64,000 bases of DNA. It comes from Gymnorhina tibicen (lineage: Eukaryota; Chordata; Aves; Passeriformes; Artamidae). The notes below the pieces were generated by a model that was not told where the DNA came from, did no database searches, and was given only the letters and a program-made list of their open reading frames with translations. Where the stretch lies: NCBI GenBank assembly GCA_013399875.1, contig VXAZ01008245.1, forward strand, positions 62,280 through 126,279, in the 5' to 3' direction. The position numbers and the translations under genes were made by a program. Shown piece by piece: positions 13,601 to 25,600 of the stretch (within the stretch, counting starts at the first letter, position 1; the number at the start of each line of letters is the position of its first letter).

Positions 13601-16600
13601 ATTACATCCAAACTATTACATTCATTTGGGGGCCTCCTGCAATTATTATTTTCTTGATGAAGGAGTGATAGGATGATTAGAAGTTTACATGTCCTCCAAA
13701 GCTTTGTGGGCACTAGAGAGAAGGCTGTATCAGAGAAACACAACTACCATCGACAAGAGCCAACATCAATCTAGAACAATTTTCATCTGCCCTTCGTAAG
13801 TGAAACAGTTCGATGCCAAAAGAAAGAAAGAATTTGCAGCAGCGTTGGTTGGCTGCCAGCACGTTCCTTTGTGTAACACAAGCTATCAGTGTTTTCATCT
13901 TGCTCCTGAATTTTTGACTTTGGGAATTCCAGAGCCATGTCTGAAAGAAAGGGGAACAGCTCTGTTTCCATTTCAGTAGGGTTTCTAAGAAGCAGATTTC
14001 TCCTTCCACAATCTGACGTCTGTGCTTCTGCTGCATGAGTGGTGTGAGGTTTAGAGGGCTGCTCTTACATGTGAGCATTTGATCTACCTCAGCAATGTCA
14101 GACAAAACAGGCCACGAGCAAACCTATTCTGAGCTGAAAAACAGCTGGCTAGTGAACAAGGCAGAATGAGAGTTGAAAAGGTTTAGCCAAGGACCTTTAC
14201 CGCTTACCTTCTGCCTGAGGACCATGTTCTCATTTTGTTTGTACAACATATCCACTATTTGAGATCTAAATAATTTATTACAGGACATATAAGCTCACTG
14301 AGGTAAATTGGCCTGAAATGTAATTTGCCCTGTGGGTTTTGATTTTTTCTGGTTTTAACAACAAAACACAACAACCAACAAATGTGGAATTCCTGACCAG
14401 CTATATTAATGCTTACAACTCCCCCATGAGGATAATCTTCATTTTACAGAACGCAGCAAAGGGGATGGCAGGGGGAAGCACAAAGAAGGGTGGCTGTGTG
14501 CTGGTTCCTTGCCTGCCTGGTGGCCTCGCAGCCCTGCTGCTGGCACAGGACATGTGCCGGTTCCCAGGCCTGCTGTAGGGGCTCTGGCACTCAAAGGAGA
14601 GTTTGAGAGTTCAGTGATGGGGATGAGTGCAAAAGGCTTGACTATTTGGGATTGCTCTCATCCCGCAAAATCCCTTGGAGAGGGGAAAGCAGCAAATCCC
14701 ACCGGAGGAGGGTTTGCCATGGCTTCTCTCCCACAGCTGGTTAAGGGCTGTGAGCTTCAGTGCACAGCGCTCCTCCTGGCACTCACTGTGGGCCCATGGC
14801 TTTATCTACCACCCTTGGGGCAAGAGAACTAAAAGAGCTGCAGGATGACAGTCCCATGGGAGTGCCAGCACTTGAGACAAGTTTTCACAGCTTGTCTTTT
14901 TTAAAGAACAGTTTTTAAACATATTCCTGTGGAAAAAAGAAGTTAAGCGGAACTTTATAGCATTTCCTATAAATGGCCCAAAAGAGGAAGTTAAAATTCA
15001 TATGTAGACAGGTTTGTAAGCAGCTGATTCTGAGCCCTCTAAGACCATATATGTTAGCAGAGGTTCCCTGCCTGCACAGAGTGGGAGGTGTCAGGGCTGC
15101 AGAGCACGGTCCCTGCAAGAGGGATCTGTGCACCGGCAAGGACTGGGGACCAGCTCCCAGCAAACATCCTCGTGTTCGAAGGGGACATTGTTGGGAACTC
15201 TTTGTGCTGCTCTTCCCAGAGCAAAGGGCCAGTCCCATGCAGCACGTGCTCCTCGGACTGCGAGAGCCTTGCAGAAAGGCTCATGCCTTGGCAGCCTGCA
15301 GTGCTCAGTAATAGCGCTTGATTTACTCACTCACAGAAATCAGATGGAAAAGACCTCTTAAACCACCCAGCCTGTCCCCCAGTTGGAGTTACGGTTTTGC
15401 TGTTTCAGTTGTGGCTGTTGGTCTGCAGCGCACATCAGCTCTGCATAATTAATCTCTCCCTGATGAGGCTGGCTGCTTGTCCCTTCCAGTGTGCCCCTGT
15501 GGAGCACTCTGGGAGCAGATGAGCTCATTGCCCATCACTCACTGGTTTAATGCTTCTCTTGGATTTTGTCTCCCTTATTTTCCAGTCAGCTCTCACAAAT
15601 GTCTGCAGCAGTGAGAGGCTGAAACTCATGGTTTATGACTGGGAAAGAAAAATCAATAAATACTCAATTTCAGAGAGGAACACTCCTCCCTCAGGCATGT
15701 AATTCTATTTAACCTAGAGAATAGAGTAAGATATTTTTTGCAGTCATTTTTCTCCCTTTACTTGGGTGCCTAGAAGTTGAGGGGCATTCCCGGTGGTGCT
15801 GGAAAGGCATCCGCTCACCCTTCCCCTGCCTGTTTGTGCCCACTGCATCTCTGCTTTCCCAGGGCTAGGGCTCAGCTCTGGTGGGAAAAAGCTCTGAGCT
15901 AACCAGTGTTTCCATGCAAAACAACTTTCCACACAGACTGGCACAAATGGTCTGGCTTATCCTGTGCAAAGGGCCATCACACAACGAGCTCAGGACAGCC
16001 TACAGTCTAACACTGGATTTCCATCTGCTATGTCATGATCCTTTATTGAGTCACTTTTCTTTCTTACCATGGTAAGTTTCAGAATGACTCTAAATGAACT
16101 TTGTTTCAAGAAAGTCAGCATGAAAGTCAGCATGAGCCCTTGGAGGAGACGTGACGGGTGCACAGTGCAAGGGGAAATACCTTCTTCCTTTCAAGGTGAT
16201 ACAGCCATGTTAATTGACTAAAAACACCAGTCAGAAAATTTCCTGCACTTAAAGTGCAATGAGAGCTTTGTAATAAAGCACCTTAGAGGACATCCTGTAG
16301 AAGCAGAGAGGTGTCCTTGGTTTCTGTTTCTTTACATGAAGAAGTCTATGGTTTGTGAAGAGAAAATGACAGAGATTTTAAGAAAGGAGAAAAAAATCCC
16401 CAAGTCATATGTTGCCTGCTAACCTACACACATTCCCATTGCCTGCTCTACATCCTAATCCATAATATTTATGGTGCTTTACATAAACAAACATCTGCAA
16501 CAGAGTGAGTCACTGCTATTTAATAAACATGAGGATTCTTTGTAACTCTAATGGGTTTGTTCGGGCATGGGGGGTCAAAGTCATAATGACCCAAAAACAT

Positions 16601-19600
16601 GAGAATTTTAAGTTCTTAAAATACTTGCAGAAAATAAGAAAACAAGTTCTGAAAGTAAAATCAATAATGAAACCACTCCTTGGGGAGGCGGAAAGGAGCC
16701 AGACACTTGGATGAAGAAATATAATTTCACCCATGAGCCCTGTCCTTTAATAAGAGCAGTAGAGAACTGTGCTTCTCACAGTCATTTTGATGAGACGTCT
16801 CCCCTGAGGAGACTGGCAAGGTGGCACGGTGTCCCTTTGCTCCTCATGCAGGTAGGGATTGCTCACAGGACTCTGGGGGCTGAAGGGGAGCAGCACTGCT
16901 GTGCTCTCCTTGCTTTCCCCATGGCTCCTGGCGGGTGGGTGTCAAGAGAACAAATGTGGGTGCTGTGGTCATGCTGCCCGCACGGGTCCCTGGAGTTTGC
17001 AGGGGAAGATGCTGATGGAGTATCTCATCCCACAAGATCCTGCTGTGGGGAAAAGCCCACTGACTTTGATCCCAGCTACAACAAACACTGCCACAGCAGA
17101 AAACCACCACAGCTCCACCTCACCCAGGGGGGCTGCAATATGTCAAATGGCTTCACAGGGTCCTGCCCTGAGGTGTGTGGGGCAGGCAGGACCTCAGTGT
17201 TGCCCCAACACTTGACAGAGCTCACTACTCACCACTGTCCCGAGGCTACGGAGGTGGCTCTGGGCTGACAAAGCCTTGCCTGTGAAACACACAGCAGCAA
17301 AACACCCAGGAAGTGGTGGCAGGATGGCAATCCATTTTCAGTGTGTTTCTTTAACAGTGACATCCTGCAGCAGGCATGGAGTCAATGAGCTGCCCTCCCC
17401 ACTGCCAGCCCAGGGCATCACACCTCTGTTCCTCCTCCTATTTTGACAGCAGCGGTGTTGAAAGCTTGGAGCTTTCCTTGTGAACAGCTGCCCTGCAAAT
17501 ATGTGCAGGCCTCTTTGAGCTCATTTGTAGACAGCATAAGGATCAATCAATATGAAATTAGTGCTGATGCTATCCAGGGCAGGAGCGCAGCCGTGCCCCG
17601 AGGGCTGCACCTCCCAGGGAGAGGCTTGTGGCCGAGAGGGGTTTGTCAGGAGCACCAAGGGACCAGGGCTAGCCGGCAATCCCCACAGCATCTGTGGGGT
17701 GCCAGGAAAAAGACGCAGTTGGTATTAATAAAAAAATGAAGTAACTCCGCAGCTGCACTTGGCCGTGGATCACTGGGACTCACAAGATGGTAAAGACAGT
17801 CTCACTCGCTGTCAGGAAACAACTGGAATTTTTGTGACTCGGCATCTCTGTAAAGCTGTGCCCAAAGCGATCTGGAGAACTGATGAAAAATCAGGCTAAG
17901 GAAAAGAAAGCCAGCTGTGGTGTGATATCTGCACAGGGCTGGGAACAGCCTTGGCCCCAGGATGGCCACTGTCCATCTGGGCTGCCAGCGCTTCCACTGG
18001 ACCGCCAGCTCTCATCAAGAGGATGCCGCAGTGGGTGAACCAAAGTCCTGGGTGGGGGAAGCTGATTTTGGCCAGCTGACCTTGCCCCTACCCTGGGCAG
18101 GCAGGCGAACCCTGTCCCATCTGCATCCCTGCATGCTGCAGCCTGTGACACCAGGCAGAGCGTACCAAAGTGCCAGGGCACCAGGGTTGGACTTGACTCA
18201 CATCATGAGCACCCTCATGAGCATCCTCATACCCTCTGCTTCATTTTGTCTTTCTTTTTCACTTTTAGTGGGGATGTAAAATAGGTCACAGCTCAGAGCA
18301 GAGTTCCCAGCAGCAGAAGACAGCTCTGGAGTGATTATTGCCATCCAAGGACCTCCTCCCACCCAGAGCCCTCCACTCCTCCAGGACAATTTTCCTTCCC
18401 AAGGGCAGGCACAGTGAAACAGTAATTCCTTTAAGCTGCCCCTCAAACGACATCCTCTGACTGCTGCTATATTTTTGCAAGCATTTAAGCTCCCTGACAG
18501 TGAAGACTTACAGGCAGGGCTCTTTACACGAGGATGTTTACAGCCTCGCCAGCTAGCCAAGAGGTTTAGTTCCATATTCCCTCACAGCATGTTTATATGT
18601 AGTATTTAAAATGACATTGTTATCATCCTGAATGCAGCTTAAGTTTCTGGAGTGCCTTTTTTCACCTTTGAATCCTAAAGCACTTGACAACCGGTACCTG
18701 ATGGTTACAGCCTCCATATGCTGTGATTTGTTCACCTGTCACAGGATACACCTGCCTCTGAAGTTACACTGTGTTCCTGATAATCAGGCTGCTTCTCCAC
18801 ACACCCACAGGGATGCACTCCCATCTGTGTGTTTGGCTGCAGCCAATCTGTAGTGACACTTTTGGATCTGAAACCCTTTTTACCTGCGTAAGGTGGCAGA
18901 GGATGATGGACAGAGAAATGCTGGTCTGGCTTGGTGCCACTCCTCTGGTCAGTTAAAAAATAAAATTTGGATTTCTCAGGATGCAGGATTGGGCTTTTTA
19001 CAGAAACAAGTTGAAAACAGAGAGAAAGGAGAAACTTAATATGCTGACACAGGTCTTCCTGGATTTAACCATTAACTTTGTTTTCTGTTAGTGGAAAAAA
19101 TGCCACAGAAGCTTTAAGTTACGTGATAGGAACTCCTACTTTTACATAAAAAGTACTTGTGTAAAATGGCCTGGAAACTCTTAAGATTCCCCTGAATTGT
19201 TCACAATAAATTCTTTAATACGAACTTCAGTAATAAGTTATAATCTTGAATAGAGGTAAATTTTGATTTCTTAGAATGGCTTTAATCCAAAAGTCTTGCA
19301 CAGTCTTAATGGATTTTTGGAAGACTCTGCTTGGATCTTTGAGATCTTAATGAAAAATAGGTTGCTCCCAGGTTGTTTAAGAAACAACAGTTCTGAAATA
19401 CAAGTGCTGGATATAAGCATCTGCTGAATAACTGAATCTAGCTAAGTCACAGGAGTCTTCAGTCATTTTTGGAAACAAGTATAGGAAAATGTATATACCA
19501 AAGGGACTGAAGTTTGGACAAATTTTGAGCAAATTTGCTAACCTAATAGCTTTTATGGAAGAACTCCAAACCTGCTTCACTGAGGAAAGAAGTAGAGTTG

Positions 19601-22600
19601 GGGTTAATCCCCTTTCTTGTCATTTGCAAGCACAGTGTGAATACAGATGTGCAAAGCAGTTAAAGACTAGAAAGAACTGCCTGGAGATTGCGCCCTGCCT
19701 CAGGCTATCGGGAGTCCCTCTCTCTCTATTTTACTTGGAACTGGCAGTTTTCTCAGTATTCTTTACATAAACAGAGCAAATTTTGCTGTTTCACCTTGTT
19801 AACTGAACATGTGGTGTGAGGTCAGCAACAGTCGCCAGCCTATCTACAACTGTCTGTGCTCACATGATGCTGCAGCTCCAGCATAAACAGGAAATTGGGC
19901 AAAGTGACTCTTTCAGTAGGGGACCACAACACCACTTTTTTTTAAAAAAAAAGCGTTCAACAACGTGCTGTCAGACCTAATGAAGAAAAGCAGAGTAGCC
20001 AGCAGGAGCTGAATAAAAGCTGCAAATGTTTAGGCTGTAGCACTTTTGCCTGATCATAACCACGAGGTTCAGGAAATGCCCCCACGTTCAGCGTCCTGCT
20101 CAGCTGATCTGGGTGCGCACGGGAGCCAAGAGCCGTATCCTCCACCGCCCCTTCGGGCCAAATCTGGGCTGTTCTTTTTTACATCCTTACTGACTTCATG
20201 GCTACGCGCTGCAAAGACTTTGACCTTTGCACTTCATTTCACTCCTAAAATTGCCTGGAGAAAGGAAGTGTGCGGGAGGCAGGCAGAAAAACAGGGAGGA
20301 GGCGCACATGTGTGGGAGGACTTGTTGTAGAGAACAGGTCACTTTTGTTGAAAATAAGAATCAACCTTTCTGCACATATGGACAAAGATAGAAAGAAAAA
20401 TAGGAATAGGTCCAATCTCACAACAGCAGCTATATAGTATCCAGATGAGTTCTGGTTTTAGGCATGTGGAGGGGGGGGCACTGATTTAATTGCATGCTCC
20501 AAGCTATACAGACTCAAAGATCTCCTCTGGGATCTATGTATTGGCTTGAAATCAGTCCCACGGGAACCACCCGGCCTTTGTGGTGACATTTAAACTCCAC
20601 TGATGTAAATGGCAAAGCTCCCATTTGCTCCGAGGGGGCCAGGTCCTCCTCTTGACAGGAAGCTTTGAGAAATTCAATCCAAAAAAGGAAACATGATCTG
20701 AAGAAATTATCTGAATAAAGGAAATCTGCCTCTGGACTTATGAGGAGCATTTCTACCAACCACATCAGAAGATGAACTCTCCCTTCATGGGTCTAGCCTG
20801 GGTTTTGTGGGTTGCACACAGGCTGCCCTTAACTGATTTTTCTTCAGCCAGAGAGCAAAAATCTGCTGGTGACTGCAGGCGTGGTAAAAGTCCCTGCTGG
20901 GGGGAAGGCAGGCTCCCCCCACAGCTCTTACCCTGGCCATGCCTGGTCAGGGCAGGCACTGTGCAGCACAGACACCCAGCTCTTACAGCAGCACGGGCAG
21001 AGTGATGAGCCGGGTACCACGGCGGGCTGCCAGGGCTCCTGCGGGAGCAGAGAGTGTCTGCTGCGCTGGGAGAGCTGTCGGAATGCAACCAGAAAACAAA
21101 CAAATTATGGAGAAATAAAGTGAAGTTTGGAAAGGTCTGTATTTGTCCCAGAAACGTGGTTCCAGCAATCAGGTCTCTGCAGCTTCCAACTGGAAGCAGC
21201 GCTGCGTGATTCAGATGCTCAGCCGAAGCCAGTCATCACCGGCCAGATTCCCTTGGTGAATATTTACAGAAAACAAACCAGATTGTAAACTAAGACTTAT
21301 TTGTCAGACCTGTTTAGTAAATATTATAATTGTATTTAAAAGCACACCAAGTGTGTGGGCAAGGCACAAACCAAAACAGACGGTGGAATGCACTGGATGA
21401 AGTCTCTACGTTACATATATGCAAGGACTGATGGGATTTAAAGGGGGTATATTAGGTGGCCCATGTTTCCTTTAAAGCAGGTAGAGTTGAACCTCACTGA
21501 AGGTGGCTGAAAGTGCTCAGTAGCTGGTTTTACACCCATTTGTTCATTTCAAAATACGTTATTAGAACCAGCTATGCTATGGAATTTAAAAATATATTTT
21601 GATTGCAGTTCTGTTGTTTTCACCTGTCTTCTCATCAGCTAAATTGTGTTGCTTAACCTTTAATTATTCTCAAGGCAGTGTTCCATCTCCAGGCCAGGGT
21701 TTTCTTCTTTAAAAGCTGTCTTAAATTAGTCTCTGCTTTACACTTCACAGGAGGCAGAGCTGGTTTTTAAACATTTTTAGACTTATTTTTTTTGTTCTCC
21801 TTAGTTTGTGTAAAAGTGGTCATCACTCACATGGCTCATAATATACAGCATCCACTGCTTGTCATTTTTTATTTTAAAATACATAAATGTTAGGAAAAAT
21901 ATAAACAATGCTCCTTGTGCCAGGTTTTCTTTTTTTGTTTAAGAATTCTCTCTGAGTTGTCGGTACTTTTTCTCTTGCTGCTGGGCCCTGTGTGTCATCC
22001 AAGGAAAGAGGGTTTCAGGACGAAGGGTTTGAAGAAGTAGCACCCTGTGAGCTCCGCTTTCCTTCACATTTTAGGTGCGTTTCACAAAGTCAGCTGGTTA
22101 AAGTCAGCTCGAGTATCCAAACATTCCTTGTGTAAACTTCCCATGCTTGGGAGATAACTGCGCGTTCCTCCGCGCCGCTCTGGGAAGGCAGCGCTGCCTG
22201 TGAAATTCTGCAGAGCTGCACCTTTTTTGTCAGTGCTCTGCCTACTTCACACCGGCCTGCGGAGCAGAGTGCTCCAGTGGGGCTGGGAACGAGCAGCAGG
22301 GCACAAACCCATGGCCTCTGGCACGGACTCGGGACTGTGTGTGGGTCCTGAGCTGTGCTGCTCACAGAACCACAGAACACCCTGTGCTGGGGGGGACCTA
22401 CAAGGATCACCGAGTCCAGCTCCTGGCCCCGCACAGCACCATCCCCAAGAGTCACACCACGTGCCTGAGAGCATTGTCCGAACATTTACTGAACTCTGTC
22501 AGGCTTGGTGCTGTGACCACTTCCCTGGGGAGCCTGCTCCAGTGCCCAGCCACCCTCTGGGTGAAGAACCTTTTCCTGATATCCAACCTAAACCTACCCT

Positions 22601-25600
22601 GACCCAGCTTCATGCTGTTCTTTGGTCCTCTTACTGGTCACCAGACAGGAGATCAGTGCCTACACTTCTTCTTCCCTCATGAGGCAACATGCTCATCCTC
22701 AGTCCTTTCTCACCTCCTGAGACTGGTTCTTCCCACTGCAAATCACATGTAGGTTAAGTTTTTTCAGCCCCCTGTCACCGCTGCAACTTTTGCCTGGTTG
22801 TGGAGACATGAATGTGCCCAGGGCTGGCATATGCTGTACAGCACTGCTATTGAAAAAACTCAGCGTGGCAAATAAACTCCTGAGAGCATATTTAAAGTTT
22901 ATCTTCATTTGCATGACTTCTCAAACTTCCCTTGCTGAACCAAATGATGAAATCACAACATGTTCAGAAATATTAAATCATTTCCTTAACATCTGAATAT
23001 AACGGGCTGCAGAAGGAAAACAATTACTTCTGGCATGCTGCACACTTTAACACTCTGAATTCTGGTATGCCAGCATATTTACAGGCTTGCACTCTGATCA
23101 CAGCAGCATTAAAACAACTATGGACCATTATTTATTTCATAGGAAATGCCCCAGACTTGCCAAACCCGGCTTTGCCTGGACATTGTGGATTTTAGACCAC
23201 ACAGTGCACACCCAGGCAGTAACTTCAGGACACCTCAAACCAGCTTCCTACTGCTGGCCGGTGGGCAGCAGATTGGTGCCACTCAGGAATGTGCCTAACC
23301 CAGTACTGGGTCGTGTCCTGCTGTCTGCGTGGTGTGGAAGGCCCAAATTCAATGTGGCACGAAAAGGATGAGGTGTGATGCAAGGCTTGCCCTGCCTGGC
23401 TGTGTACCCACCTCCGCCTGCCCACTTCACCCTGCGTGAGCACCTGAGCGTCCCCACTCTGGCCATGGGGATAGGGAAGGGCAGGAGTGGGGCTGCTCCT
23501 CACCAGCTGGCTGTGGTCCTCCCTCTGCTGTGAAAGGCCAGGTCCCACATGTGAAATCCTGGGAGGGCTGCTGGTGCCAGGGAGAGCAACAGGGGCTACC
23601 CAAACAGAAAGGAGAGAAAAGAGAGAAAAATAGAGGTGCTAATTTCTGCAGAACCCCATGGATTTCACGCCCAGAAGGGTTCATTTCTGTGAGCTGAGGA
23701 AGCTGCAGCTTGCAAGAGGACAGGCCAGCTTTCCTGAGCAGGTGCCTTCTCTTTGGGGTTATGTTTAGCCAGTTGACAGGCATTTGTAATGCACATCTTT
23801 TTTGCGAGTACAGCGGGAGTAAAACTCACTGCCAAACTCCACAAATAGTGGAACAGTTTGGGAGTAAAAACAGATTTCAGAAATGAAAGTTCAGCTTGAT
23901 CTATTGGGAACAACGTGCAATTAATATGCTCAACAATGTCTTAAATATGAGCAATGTGGGAGAAGGGTAATAGCTCCCTTTCTATCATTTTTCAACCTGT
24001 CAGCACACTAATGTATGAAACACCAAAATCCAGATTCTTAGTAATGTAAACTGGTAAACGTGGTTGAAGGCAGTGGTATTGTGCAGCCTATCTGGATCTA
24101 TGTATTTTTTAAACAATAAAGCTATCAGAAGAGTATGTGCTTGTGGGACGGTGAAATAGGATCAATGTTACTGTTACAAAAGTGAGGACAATGAGCCAGC
24201 TGGGTTTTTCCACAGGCATTTTCAAAACTACAGCGTTTATTTCTGCTTTTCTGCAACTTCTTCTCTATCTCTTCTCCTCCCTTCCCTATCCCCGTTTTTT
24301 TGTGGTTTATGCACTCTGAGCTACACCCAGAAAATGAGGTCACCAGGGAGCAGTAAGGATGTGGATGCAGACTGTGACTGCATCATTTGCTCTGTGCATG
24401 CTGCTGGCTGCCTTCTCTCCAGGGCTCCCTGGAAGCAGCCAGGGAAAGGACCAGGAAGGAGAAGGCATCGAGACTGGACTGCTGCCGTGCAGGGATGTGC
24501 CAGTGCCTCTGCTGCTGGTGCTGTTGGAACAAGCCCTGGGGAAACAGAGACAAATGGGATGTGCTGCAGGGAGAGGTGCCTTCTTGTGCCTTCCTGGTGT
24601 CTGCAGCTAAAGAATGAGGGATCCTTCACACCTAGGCTGCTGTGTCCCATGAACATGTGGCCGGAAGGGTCTGTCATGCCTCCACCCTGCCACCCTCTCC
24701 TACACTAAGGCTGCAAGCAAATGGGGATCATGCAGAACTGCACAAGCTCCTTGGCCATCCCCTTTCCTGCCCGTTCCTCTGCCTCACCTTAGCGTGACCT
24801 GTGCCCTCCCAGCCCCTCCCAGCTGGTCATGGCAGGTCAGTGCCACCACCCCTGTGCTCGGTCACCTACACACCTTCTGCCCTCAGGGAAATATCCGTAC
24901 ACTTGCTCCCCCTGCGTCCTGACGTCTGGGGAGCACCTGAAGCACATCTGAGGCACCTGAATCACATCTGGCTGTAACCCTGGTGAGGCTGCAGTAAGGG
25001 CTGCCCAGGACAATGCAATCCCAAGCAGCTGGCGAGGCTATGCTGCTGTGCTGGGGTGAAACACCTGACCTTGGTAGTGACCCAGAAGTCTGTGTTCTGC
25101 TTTCCTCTGATGGGAAGAGTTGGTCAATTGGCTTTAAAACCATACCTCAGCCAGCCCAAATGCTATAAATCTTCAAAACCAAAAGTGTACAGTCTTCTGC
25201 ATAGTCTGCAGTGCTCGCATATGCTTCTGAAGGAGGCAAATGTAAATGTGGCTGATGCTAATACTTGAACTGCTTGAATGCTGTCAACTTGAACTGCAAA
25301 ACAGGAGTTAAAGTGAAATTCCAGCTGCCTTGGAGTTACTCTGCTGAATTTTGAAATAATTTTCTGTTTTGAAGTGGGTTTTATTGCTTCTAATCCTATG
25401 GGAAAGATTAATGAAGACAGAGAAACTAGCAGCAGAAATGCCAAGACAGACTTATATAGTAAGATCTGCTCCAACCAAAATGCAAACACATAAAAATTCA
25501 AAATTCTCCACAGATATAACCATTTCCTGATCAGCCGAATGTGCAAGCAGAATTGATCCACAGAGCTCTCTTGTGTTGAGGACACTGCACTCTCTTCCCA

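Larger units (their letters stand above)
8514..22361 (-). other. GAB3: GAB3 intron 1, 3' third: mostly featureless non-coding DNA
   Basis: This part lies upstream of the exon 2 acceptor. It holds a CR1 fragment (8687-8940), a purine-rich ISRE-like cluster near 10682-10735, a PU.1 consensus at 14980-14991, and 12-bp tandem duplications at 16111-16134 and 18205-18228. Modest GC-rich patches occur near 11.4-13.4, 16.8-17.3 and 20.9-21.1 kb. No open frame shows recognisable protein homology. Confidence 0.8.

Noticed and set aside
13713..14105. 130-codon minus-strand frame in intron 1
   Set aside because: No recognisable domain, no splice or promoter context, and a length compatible with chance.
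15337..15385. Possible degenerate CR1 end (GATGGAAAAGACCTCTTAAA)
   Set aside because: Only about 40 bp resemble CR1, and the match does not continue into the flanking sequence.
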